A DNA stretch of 64,000 nucleotides from Nostoc sp. LEGE 06077 (GTDB taxonomy: Bacteria > Cyanobacteriota > Cyanobacteriia > Cyanobacteriales > Nostocaceae), in contig NZ_JADEWI010000015.1 in assembly GCF_015207705.1 (NCBI RefSeq), positions 1-64,000 of the forward strand, read 5' to 3'. Positions 20,363-28,120 of the stretch are shown in pieces. The notes under the pieces are model-generated. The model saw only the letters and a program-made list of their open reading frames with translations, made no database searches and was not told the origin of the DNA. The first letter of the stretch is position 1. Each line of letters begins with the position of its first letter. The position numbers were made by a program, and so were the translations under genes.

Positions 20363-20621
20363 ACCCCTCCCTAACCTTTCCCTTGGAAAGGCTACTGTGT
20401 ACATCAAGGCAAAAACTTTCATGTTCAACCACATCCCGCCTAGAACTAAAGTTCCAGGCTCATAGCCAAAGTCCACAAAGCGTGGACTGGAAGACATTTT
20501 TAGTTGAGTCATCTTCAGATGACTTGCGCTATGAGACTCGGAATTCATTCCGAGGCGGAACAGATGCATTACACGAATATTTGTGTGTACACGGTAGCTT
20601 TTTAAGGGGGCTAGGGGGGAT
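20363..20621. mobile_element. MITE-like element with ~40-bp imperfect terminal inverted repeats
   Basis: The left end (20363-20402) ends GGCTACTGTGTACA, and the right end (to 20621), read in reverse, gives AGCTACCGTGTACA after a similar CCCCTCCCTA-type start. The ends therefore form an imperfect inverted repeat of about 40 bases. Inside lie four strong hairpins in a row: GCCTAGAACT-AA-AGTTCCAGGC, AGTCCAC-N5-GTGGACT, AGTCATCT-N2-AGATGACT and CTCGGAAT-N2-ATTCCGAG. No transposase is present. Overlapping open frames on both strands (20327-20647, 20350-20637) simply follow the repeat and are not accepted as genes. Confidence 0.65.
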
Positions 20622-20713
20622 GAGACAAAGTGTATAATACTTTTCAACTATCAAATTGATAACAGATTGAATAAATTATTACCTGTAATTTCTAAACTAT
20701 TTGGTTTGGGGTA

Positions 20714-22699
20714 ATGGGACAGAATACAACAATAGATCCGAACTTGTTCTTAGTTTGTGGACTGGGTAGTTTAGGTGAATATTGCGTATCTGCGTTGAAG
20801 GAATTTGGTGTTAAAGTAAACGCTATTGAACAGACAAATCATCAAACTTGGGAAATTTCTGAATTACCAGATTGTATAGATAAATTAGTCACTGGTGATT
20901 GTCGCCAACCAAAAATATTAGAACAAGCCGGAATTAAACAGTGTCGGGCAATTTTGATTGTAACGAGTGATGAGTGCGTAAATATAGCCGCAGCATTTGC
21001 CGCGCGATCGCTTAATCCGCAAGTTCGTTTAGTTATCCGTTCCGCCCAAGATAACCTGAATGAGTTACTACAACAAAGTTTGGGTAATTTTATTGCCTTT
21101 GAAGCGACACAATTACCAGCTAATAGTTTTGCTTTAGCCGCATTAGGCTGTGAAACCAGAGGATTTTTTAATTTAGATAATCGTTTACTACAAGTGTTCG
21201 GAGTACATATCAATGGTTCCCATCGTTGGAGTCATTGTTGTCTTTCCGAAATTAATACTAACCACCGCCGTGTACTTGTCCACGCCAAGGGCGGAAAACC
21301 AGTATCCCCAGGTTTCTATCAATGGAAACCAGATGCAAAAGTCCATCCCGGAGACTCTATTTTTTATGTAGAAGCAACTGAAAATCTCACTACTCATTCC
21401 CCCAAAGAGATGCACACATTTAGACAATTCTGGAATGAGATTGTCGCTGAGATAAAATGGCAAAATCTCCGCCACAAATTAACTCAGTTTTGGCAAGAAA
21501 GTACTCAAACCCGTCGAGTTGCTTTTGTTGGCGCATTATTTTTGGTGATTTTGTTCTTGTTAGGAACACTGCTTTATAAATCACAGTATCCTGAAATAAC
21601 TTGGCGCGATGCGCTGAATGTAGCTTTGGTATTAAGTCTCGGCGGCTACGGTGATTTATTTGGTCAACAAACAATACCTTTTGTCATTACATGGTGGCTG
21701 CATTTATTCAGTATTATCATGAGCGTTACTGGTACTTTGTTTGTCGGCATTCTCTATGCTTTAATGACCGAACGTGTGTTATCTGCGAGATTTCAGTTTT
21801 CTAAACGTCGTCCCCGCATCCCTAAAGCAGACCATGTAGTTTTAATTGGTATGGGGAGAGTCGGTCAAAGAGTCGCCCACTTGTTGCAAGAACTCAAACA
21901 ACCCTTAGTAGGTGTAAATACCAAAGACCTCGAACCGGGAATGTTACCCCAAATGCCTTTAGTATTGGGAAATATCAACAATGCTTTAACTAAAGTCAAT
22001 ATTCACACGGCGAAAAGTGTGATTGTCGTCACCGATGATGAAGTGACAAATTTAGAAATTGCCTTAAAAGCACGCACAGTCAACCCCAAAGCCAACTTAG
22101 TCATTCGTACCTTTGACCCACGTTTTAGTGAAAATGTGGCAAATCTGTTACCTTATGCGAGAGTTTTGGGAGTATATGAATTAGCCGCCGAAGCATTTGC
22201 AGGCGCAGCATTTGGCGAAAATATTGTAAATTTATTTCGTTTAGATAACCAAACAACTTTAGTTACCGAATATCAAATTGAAGCTGACGACACCCTTAAT
22301 GGCAAATTAATCGCTGATATTGCTTATGGCTACGGACTAGTGCCAATTTTCCATCTGAGAGGGAACCAGTATACACCGAAGTTTATGCCTTCTGATGATA
22401 TTAGATTAATTGTGGGCGATCGCTTAATAGTTTTAGCCACCATTGAAGGACTACAAGCAGTCGAACGCGGAACCATAAAAACAGGTAAATGCTGGGTGCG
22501 CGTCGCAAAAACCATTTCCCCAGAAGCCGCCTTTGAAGGCGCAGCCGTAATTTCACGCGTCACTGGTTGCGATATGCAGCTGGCGAGAACTTTAATGAAT
22601 CATATACCCGCCACTCTGCAACATCCCCTCTACCTGCACCAAGCACATCGTTTAGTACATGAATTGAATAAATCCCAAGTTTCCGCCTATATTGAATAG
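20714..22699 (+). CDS. RCK-pore-RCK potassium channel / TrkA-N protein
   Basis: A 661-residue membrane protein with two cytoplasmic NAD-binding (RCK/TrkA-N) units around one ion-pore unit. The first Rossmann domain starts at about residue 10 (VCGLGSLGEYC), and a TrkA-C-like part ends near 235. A transmembrane helix (about 272-293) follows, then a pore loop with GGYGD in LSLGGYGDLFG, which matches the K+ filter (T-x-GYGD), then a second helix (about 325-350). A second RCK domain (LIGMGRVGQRVAHLL) and TrkA-C tail complete it. It probably conducts K+ under nucleotide control. An N-terminal RCK in front of the pore is less usual than the C-terminal arrangement. It stands alone. Confidence 0.88.
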   Translation: MGQNTTIDPNLFLVCGLGSLGEYCVSALKEFGVKVNAIEQTNHQTWEISELPDCIDKLVTGDCRQPKILEQAGIKQCRAILIVTSDECVNIAAAFAARSLNPQVRLVIRSAQDNLNELLQQSLGNFIAFEATQLPANSFALAALGCETRGFFNLDNRLLQVFGVHINGSHRWSHCCLSEINTNHRRVLVHAKGGKPVSPGFYQWKPDAKVHPGDSIFYVEATENLTTHSPKEMHTFRQFWNEIVAEIKWQNLRHKLTQFWQESTQTRRVAFVGALFLVILFLLGTLLYKSQYPEITWRDALNVALVLSLGGYGDLFGQQTIPFVITWWLHLFSIIMSVTGTLFVGILYALMTERVLSARFQFSKRRPRIPKADHVVLIGMGRVGQRVAHLLQELKQPLVGVNTKDLEPGMLPQMPLVLGNINNALTKVNIHTAKSVIVVTDDEVTNLEIALKARTVNPKANLVIRTFDPRFSENVANLLPYARVLGVYELAAEAFAGAAFGENIVNLFRLDNQTTLVTEYQIEADDTLNGKLIADIAYGYGLVPIFHLRGNQYTPKFMPSDDIRLIVGDRLIVLATIEGLQAVERGTIKTGKCWVRVAKTISPEAAFEGAAVISRVTGCDMQLARTLMNHIPATLQHPLYLHQAHRLVHELNKSQVSAYIE

Positions 22700-22742
22700 T
22701 GCTGAGTGCTTTACACTGAGCGGAGTCGAAGTGTGAGTGCTG

Positions 22743-22846
22743 ATACCAATTCACCAAAATCTTGATACACATACAAGAACTCGTAGGGGCAAACGGCTGT
22801 TTGCCCCTACACCTGTATTTGCATCATCCATAAAGTGAAATGGTAT
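22743..22846. mobile_element. Short MITE-like inverted-repeat element
   Basis: About 104 bases bounded by ATACCAATTCAC (22743-22754) and GTGAAATGGTAT (22835-22846), which match as inverted repeats at 11 of 12 positions. Inside is a perfect hairpin, GTAGGGGCAAAC-N4-GTTTGCCCCTAC (22783-22810). It lies between two convergent genes and may also act as a terminator. There is no coding capacity. Confidence 0.6.
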
Positions 22847-22883
22847 GAGTCATATATTTTTCCATACACCCTCACACCCTTAA

Positions 22884-23876
22884 TCAAAACTCTCTTTTCG
22901 GAATTTCCTCACGAAATTCAATCACCAATTGCATCGTTTCCACAGTTAAATCGCGTAAATCTCGATTGAGAAAAACAGCGCCTTGCGGCCCGAACCAACG
23001 GTCAAAAATAGCTACATATTGACTATCGCCATTAACAAAGCCTTGCATAAACTTGACCAGGGAATAATTTACAGCGTCGAGAAATTTAGAATTATCCTCT
23101 GGAACCATGCAAGCGATACCTTCTCGTGAAAAAGGTCTATCAGGTGCGATCGCAAAATTATCAGGATTTTTGGCCTTTTGCAACCATCCCTCCAACAAAA
23201 TACTATCGGATGCAAAAGCATCTATTTTCCCTTGTTCCAAAGCCGTATAACCTTCTGCACGAGTTTTCAAATAAACTAATTTGGACTGGGGTTGTACCTG
23301 TTTAATTGCCAGTTCATTTGTAGTTTGCGCCAACACACCAATTCGTTTACCAACCAAAGACTCAGCCGAACCAATATTACTTCCTGATTTCACTAATAAT
23401 TGCGTCCCAGTCACACCATAACTCACCGAAAAATCAACTTGTTTATCTCTTTCCCAGGTAAAACTACTAGCATCGCAAACAATATCAACTTCCCGTTTAA
23501 CTATTTTCGGAATCCGCTGTGCAGGAGTCAAACCAACCAATTTTAATTGATTTTTTTTGCCTAATTGTTTTTCTAATTGTTGTTTAATCACATTCAACAT
23601 ATCTACCGAATAACCAGTCAATTTACCTTGGTTATCGGTATATGCAAAAGGCAGTGCATCTTTACTAGTACCAGCAGTCAGTACTCCTGTACGCGCAACT
23701 TTTTGCATAACAGTCTCAGCGACAGCCGCACTAGGCATAATTGCTGCCAAGGCGAGACTAATCACCGGGATAGCTACTTTCGTATATTTAGTTATGTTTA
23801 TGAATCTAGATAAGCACTTTAAATCAACACTTGTATTCACAGCACCCTCACATTTAAACTTTAAGTTATCAAACAT
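22884..23876 (-). CDS. Periplasmic amino-acid-type solute-binding protein (SBP_bac_3)
   Basis: A 330-residue extracytoplasmic binding protein. The ATG at 23876 is preferred to a TTG 15 codons upstream. A signal segment (IPVISLALAAIMPSAAVAE) leads into the mature N terminus RTGVLTAGTSKDALPFAY, which is the typical start of family 3 solute-binding proteins, followed by KREVDIVCDASSFTWERDKQ and VDFSVSYGVTGTQLLV. Such proteins deliver polar amino acids or related compounds to an ABC importer. No permease or ATPase gene is adjacent, so it is an orphan that may serve a transporter elsewhere or act as a sensor subunit. The ligand is unknown. Confidence 0.88.
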   Translation of the reverse strand: MFDNLKFKCEGAVNTSVDLKCLSRFINITKYTKVAIPVISLALAAIMPSAAVAETVMQKVARTGVLTAGTSKDALPFAYTDNQGKLTGYSVDMLNVIKQQLEKQLGKKNQLKLVGLTPAQRIPKIVKREVDIVCDASSFTWERDKQVDFSVSYGVTGTQLLVKSGSNIGSAESLVGKRIGVLAQTTNELAIKQVQPQSKLVYLKTRAEGYTALEQGKIDAFASDSILLEGWLQKAKNPDNFAIAPDRPFSREGIACMVPEDNSKFLDAVNYSLVKFMQGFVNGDSQYVAIFDRWFGPQGAVFLNRDLRDLTVETMQLVIEFREEIPKREF

Positions 23877-23997
23877 CTGTTGTGATGCACAAAATACAGT
23901 AATTATCCCTGTCAAATACAAATTAAGTGAATCCGGTAATGATTCTTTACCTTTGTCCAGGTATCAAATAATCAATCAAAAATATCAGCAATAAAAA

Positions 23998-24025
23998 ACA
24001 GGACTTACATAGATTTAAGTCCTGT
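23998..24025 (-). terminator. Rho-independent terminator of the BON lipoprotein gene
   Basis: ACAGGACTTA (23998-24007) pairs perfectly with TAAGTCCTGT (24016-24025). Read on the minus strand, the stem is followed by six T residues. It lies 21 bases after the BON gene stop. Confidence 0.75.
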
Positions 24026-24046
24026 CAAACTAATTTTTAGCTAGAT

Positions 24047-24484
24047 TTAAATTTTGTTTGGCACTAGCACTTTTGCTTCTATTTTTACACTCTTTACACC
24101 TGGAACTTCCTTGACTAATTTTTCGGCTTTCTGTAATTCTGCACTAGAAGCAGCAGTACCTTTAATTACGATGTCACCAGCTTTTGCTTCCACCTCTAAT
24201 TTATTGTTTGGTAAGTCTGCTTTCAGCTTTTTGGTAACTTCATCTTTTAATCCACTTTCAGATTTCGGAGTTACAGGAGTATTTTTTGTTGCTGCTGTTT
24301 TTTCAGTTGCAGTCTTTGGTGTTTTGTCTGTCGTTTGAGTAATCTGTGAAGCGGGTTTTGCAGATGCTGAAGAAGCTTCATTATTAATGCTAGGAATTTT
24401 AGCCGCATCTTTAGGTGTTTCTTGACAACCAAAAGCACCAACTAACAGAATGCTACTGATGATAAACGGAACTAACTTTTTCAT
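24047..24484 (-). CDS. BON-domain lipoprotein
   Basis: A 145-residue exported lipoprotein. The ATG at 24484 has a good ribosome site (GGAG six bases upstream); a TTG four codons earlier is less likely. The signal peptide MKKLVPFIISSILLVGAFGC ends in a lipobox cysteine at about residue 20. A low-complexity Thr/Ala/Lys linker (about 25-75) precedes one BON domain (LKDEVTKKLKADLPNNKLEVEA through VPGVKSVKIEA). BON domains bind phospholipid or membrane surfaces and appear in osmotic-shock proteins such as OsmY. It probably works in the periplasm, anchored to a membrane. It is monocistronic with its own terminator. Confidence 0.88.
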   Translation of the reverse strand: MKKLVPFIISSILLVGAFGCQETPKDAAKIPSINNEASSASAKPASQITQTTDKTPKTATEKTAATKNTPVTPKSESGLKDEVTKKLKADLPNNKLEVEAKAGDIVIKGTAASSAELQKAEKLVKEVPGVKSVKIEAKVLVPNKI

Positions 24485-25062
24485 TTCTGTCTCCAAATTG
24501 AATACTTGCAGCGGTCAATAGAGATAGATGCTTTTCTGAAGAGGAAAATTTAAAAACAATCAATTAGGCTATAGCAAAATAGCTATAGCGTTTCCAACTC
24601 TGATGTGTTACAAAATTACCCCTCCCCAACCCTCCTCTTGCCAAGGGGAGGGTGCGCGACAGCGCGGGTGGGGTGTATTTCATCTGCCTGAGAATTGCTA
24701 TAAATTCAGCAGATATAAGTTAATAAGCAAGTTGCCAGCTATTAACAAACTGTATATGCCAAGATAGTTTTACAGAGTTATCCTGTGCAATTCAATAACA
24801 GTTTTATGATGTTATCAAATTAATTTGGTATTTGCCTAAATTTTGTCAAAAATTTATATTATTGCATAAATGTTTTGTGAGTAATTTATGATACATAAAC
24901 TCTAAAAAATATATTTTTAATTACTAAGTAAGATAGGTAACTCATACAACCAAATTTCCGCTGGAGAAAAAACCAGATTGAGGATGTTCGGTTAATCTGA
25001 ATTTTCTTGATCTAGAAAACCTGATAAATTCAATATAGTGAAGTGCAACCAGAAATAATACT
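24485..25062. other. Intergenic region with a C-rich dispersed repeat
   Basis: 578 bases between divergent genes. At 24618-24674 there is a GC-rich block, beginning ACCCCTCCCC and ending GGTGGGGT, with internal complementary arms, that resembles common Nostoc-type intergenic repeats. It is flanked by GCTATAGC-like motifs. The rest is AT-rich, and no gene is seen. Confidence 0.45.
24618..24674. repeat. GC-rich inverted-repeat element
   Basis: A block starting ACCCCTCC and ending GGTGGGGT, with inner arms CCCTCC and GGGAGGG plus a GCGCGACAGCGCG hairpin. It differs sharply in composition from the surrounding AT-rich gap. It resembles the outer arm of the MITE at 20363. Confidence 0.5.
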
Positions 25063-25407
25063 ATGAGTAATCTTTCCCATCATCAGCCAGATAATTTTAT
25101 GCCAGAAGATGTTAACCAAAATCAGTTTTGGCAATACGTCCAATCTCTCAATCGAGACACAGTTGTTCAACTATCTAAACCAGATTCGCCAGAAGTTTTA
25201 CAGTTAATTCAACAGGCTATTGTAGCTATGTTGGGAAATTTACCTCACGACAGATTTAATACTATGGTTACTACTAACCGTGAAGAATTGGGTAGATTAT
25301 TAGGTTCGGCAATGGTAGACGGGTATTTTTTACGTAACGTCGAACAAAGATTTCAAATAGAAAAAACTTTGCACTTAACGGATGACAAAGCGACAAATCC
25401 AGAGTAA
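25063..25407 (+). CDS. DUF760 family protein
   Basis: A 114-residue soluble protein widespread in cyanobacteria and plastids. The core, QFWQYVQSLNRDTVVQLSKP through MLGNLP and TNREELGRLLGSAMVDGYFLRN, is diagnostic of DUF760. Its biochemical role is not established. Plant relatives have been linked to plastid protein turnover, but that should not be transferred to this protein. No signal peptide or membrane segment is present. A bidirectional terminator follows. Confidence 0.88.
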   Translation: MSNLSHHQPDNFMPEDVNQNQFWQYVQSLNRDTVVQLSKPDSPEVLQLIQQAIVAMLGNLPHDRFNTMVTTNREELGRLLGSAMVDGYFLRNVEQRFQIEKTLHLTDDKATNPE

Positions 25408-25475
25408 TTAGAACGCTACCAAACATCCAAAACTTGATATATTATTCGGCTTCTCTGCGTTATGAAATTTACATT

Positions 25476-25506
25476 AATAACCCTCCCGATATTGGGGAGG
25501 GTTATT
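25476..25506. terminator. Bidirectional terminator between convergent genes
   Basis: AATAACCCTCCC (25476-25487) pairs with GGGAGGGTTATT (25495-25506), a 12-bp perfect stem. It is placed between the ends of the DUF760 gene and the pentapeptide gene, so it can serve both. Confidence 0.75.
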
Positions 25507-25515
25507 TGTATAACT

Positions 25516-26010
25516 TTACTTACAACCTAAAGACTCGCGGGTGTCCACACCAGTTTTAGAATTTATACCACTAGCTTTAGCACAGAGTTTTTTCACCTGT
25601 GTCCCATCTAAAACTGCATTAGTGAAATCAGCACCTGTAATTTCCACATTATCAAAGGTCGATCGCAGCATCATCGCATCTGTCAAAACTGCATCACTTA
25701 AATCTGCGTTTTTGAACCTAGCTAGATAAGCTATGCCATTGCTAAAATCTACACCGTGCAGATTCACCCCTTCCAGGGCAATACCGTTAAACACGCCTCC
25801 ACGTAAGTCAGCATTGCTAAAATTCGCATTTTCTAAATCAATGTTGGTAAACTCACTCCCAACTAAACTTTGACCAGAAAAATCTTTTCCCTTAATTTCA
25901 TCCCCAGCCGAACGGGTAATACTCGAAGAACTAGCAGCCTCCGCCGACAAGGGAAATAAAAATAGAACCATCGCTAAAGCAAAACTAGCTAGTATGCGGA
26001 AATATTTCAT
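25516..26010 (-). CDS. Exported pentapeptide-repeat protein
   Basis: A 164-residue protein with a signal peptide (basic MKYFR, hydrophobic ILASFALAMVLFLFPL, cut near AEA-AS at about 25). About 15 pentapeptide repeats of the A(D/N)Lxx type follow (FTNIDLENANFSNADLRGG and onward), forming a right-handed quadrilateral beta helix. A C-terminal tail has two cysteines (KLCAKASG and SLGCK). The layout resembles small thylakoid-lumen pentapeptide proteins of cyanobacteria and chloroplasts, so lumen or periplasm is likely. The function of these proteins is unknown. Confidence 0.87.
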   Translation of the reverse strand: MKYFRILASFALAMVLFLFPLSAEAASSSSITRSAGDEIKGKDFSGQSLVGSEFTNIDLENANFSNADLRGGVFNGIALEGVNLHGVDFSNGIAYLARFKNADLSDAVLTDAMMLRSTFDNVEITGADFTNAVLDGTQVKKLCAKASGINSKTGVDTRESLGCK

Positions 26011-26140
26011 AATCTATTCTTAACAAATCTCAACACTCCTATAAATAACATTACTAGCTTGAAGTCTGAAGGGTGAAGTCTGAAGTATAAAATTTCTGCC
26101 TTGACTTAGGATATATAGAAGTTGAAGAGCATAACTACCT

Positions 26141-27256
26141 GTGGCTAATCAAGAAAACATCGCCGCATCCTTGGCGCGAACTCCTTTATATCAACTGGGT
26201 GTAGAACTCAAAGCCCGCTTCACCAGCTTTGGTGGTTGGGAAATGCCTGTACAATACAGCAGTATTACCAGCGAACACGAAGCGGTGAGAAATGCTGCTG
26301 GGATGTTTGATATTTCCCACATGGGTAAATTCACCCTGGAAGGTAAAACAGTCATTGACCAACTCCAGGGTTTAGTACCTTCAGACTTGAGTCGCTTACA
26401 ACCTGGGCAAGCGCAGTATACAGTATTGCTCAATCCCCAAGGGGGAATTATTGACGATATTATTGTTTATCATCAAGGTGAAGAGAAAGTGGCGATCGTT
26501 GTCAATGCAGCGACCACAGCCAAAGATAAAACATGGCTATTGCAAAACCTCAACTTAGATGAAATCCAATTTCAAGACCTCTCACCCGAAAAAGTTTTAA
26601 TTGCCCTGCAAGGGCCACAAGCTGTTAAATATCTCCAGCCATTTGTCACAGAAGACTTACAACCAATTAAAGCCTTTGGTCATTTACAAGCAACCATCTT
26701 CGGTAAACCCGCCTTCATCGCCCGTACAGGTTACACCGGGGAAGACGGCTTTGAAATCATGGTAGACCCAGAAATCGGCATAGAACTATGGCGTAGTCTC
26801 TACGCTGCTGGTGTTGTTCCGGCTGGACTGGGTGCAAGAGATACCCTGCGTTTAGAAGCCGCAATGGCCTTATATGGCCAAGATATCGACGATAATACCA
26901 CACCCCTAGAAGCAGGTTTAGGCTGGTTAGTTCACCTCGATAGTAAAGGCGACTTTATTGGTCGGACAGTATTAGAACAGCAAAAAGCCAACGGAGTGCA
27001 ACGCCGACTCGTAGGTTTACAAATGCAAGGGCGTAATATAGCGCGTCACGGCTACCAAGTGTTATCAGCAGGCAAAGTTGTCGGAGAAGTTACCAGTGGA
27101 ACTATCTCTCCTACACTTGGTTACCCAGTTGCCTTGGCCTACGTTCCCAATAAACTAGGAAAAGTCGGTCAACAGTTAGAAGTAGAAATTCGCGGTAAAG
27201 CCTACCCCACAGTTGTAGTTAAACGTCCCTTTTATCGGTCAAAAACTAAAGTATGA
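26141..27256 (+). CDS. gcvT: Glycine cleavage system T protein (aminomethyltransferase)
   Basis: A 371-residue folate-dependent enzyme that takes the aminomethyl group from lipoyl-H protein, releasing ammonia and forming methylene-tetrahydrofolate. It is recognised by [29 protein letters not shown], the folate region [13 protein letters not shown] and the C-terminal ARHGYQVL and [13 protein letters not shown] motifs. It uses a GTG start at 26141, with the conserved N terminus beginning about 13 residues in. It is followed by gcvH and gcvP on the same strand, although the 276-base gap before gcvH suggests a separate promoter. In cyanobacteria this system also handles photorespiratory glycine. 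Confidence 0.96.
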   Translation: MANQENIAASLARTPLYQLGVELKARFTSFGGWEMPVQYSSITSEHEAVRNAAGMFDISHMGKFTLEGKTVIDQLQGLVPSDLSRLQPGQAQYTVLLNPQGGIIDDIIVYHQGEEKVAIVVNAATTAKDKTWLLQNLNLDEIQFQDLSPEKVLIALQGPQAVKYLQPFVTEDLQPIKAFGHLQATIFGKPAFIARTGYTGEDGFEIMVDPEIGIELWRSLYAAGVVPAGLGARDTLRLEAAMALYGQDIDDNTTPLEAGLGWLVHLDSKGDFIGRTVLEQQKANGVQRRLVGLQMQGRNIARHGYQVLSAGKVVGEVTSGTISPTLGYPVALAYVPNKLGKVGQQLEVEIRGKAYPTVVVKRPFYRSKTKV

Positions 27257-27532
27257 GTTTTAAATGAGACAAGAGAGAAAAAGCTGATGACTTCGTATAT
27301 CAAAGAGTCCAAACTCACCCTTTGATCAAAAACCTACACCTGTGAATAGAGGGGTATATTCTGTAAATGAACAAAACCCTGACACCCAATCTCCACAAAT
27401 AACCTTTGTGTGTAAGTTCTATATAAGGAATAATGTGTTGTGAACTACTCAATCTACAGTAAAGCTCATGATCAAATATGACCAGCATTACTGTTGCAAC
27501 AATAATTTTTTTAATATTGGAGGGTAATTTAT

Positions 27533-27919
27533 ATGTCTGAATATCCTGATGATTTGAAATATCTGGATAGTCATGAATACGTACGCCTAGATGATGATAT
27601 TGCTACCATTGGTATTACTCAATTCGCCATAAATCAATTAGGTGATATCGTGTTTATAGACTTGCCAGAAGTTGGTACTACTGTTGATAAAGGTGGTGAT
27701 TTTGGCACAGTTGAATCAGTCAAAGCCGTTGAAACACTAGTTTCACCAGTAACCGGCACAGTAGTAGAACGTAATGAACCCTTGATTGATGATCCTGAAG
27801 CAGTGTCAGACGACCCCTACGGCGAGGGGTGGTTTTTGAAAGTACGCGTTGATGACCCCGGTGAACTTAACAATACCTTGACGGCGGAACAATACAGCGC
27901 CCTAGTAGAAGGAGAGTAA
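27533..27919 (+). CDS. gcvH: Glycine cleavage system H protein
   Basis: A 128-residue lipoyl carrier that shuttles the aminomethyl group between the P, T and L proteins. The lipoyl-lysine lies in the classic ESVKAVE motif, followed by LVSPVTG, and the C-terminal [10 protein letters not shown] is conserved. Length is normal for the family. A strong GGAGG ribosome site stands about eight bases before the ATG. It sits between gcvT and gcvP, but 201 bases separate it from gcvP, so a further promoter or leader is possible. The separate L protein (lipoamide dehydrogenase) is not in the window. Confidence 0.97.
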   Translation: MSEYPDDLKYLDSHEYVRLDDDIATIGITQFAINQLGDIVFIDLPEVGTTVDKGGDFGTVESVKAVETLVSPVTGTVVERNEPLIDDPEAVSDDPYGEGWFLKVRVDDPGELNNTLTAEQYSALVEGE

Positions 27920-28120
27920 GAGTCTTGGGGATTAGGGATTAGGTACAAGTTACTAGGTATGGGATAAAATATTTGGTTTACGATTTTGCTTTGGTTGCAA
28001 TCAAACATCCACAATCTAGAATTTCTAGTCCCTAACCTCTAGCCCCTTTTATTTAATGTTCACTTCTTAAAAGTATTTTTTATTGCAAAATATTAAATAG
28101 TTGCGTCCGGAGTTCAATTT

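Noticed and set aside
20327-20647. Open frames on both strands
   Set aside because: They coincide with a MITE-like element whose hairpins explain the open frames.
26011-26140. Glycine riboswitch ahead of gcvT
   Set aside because: The conserved glycine-aptamer core motifs were not found here or in the gcvT-gcvH gap.
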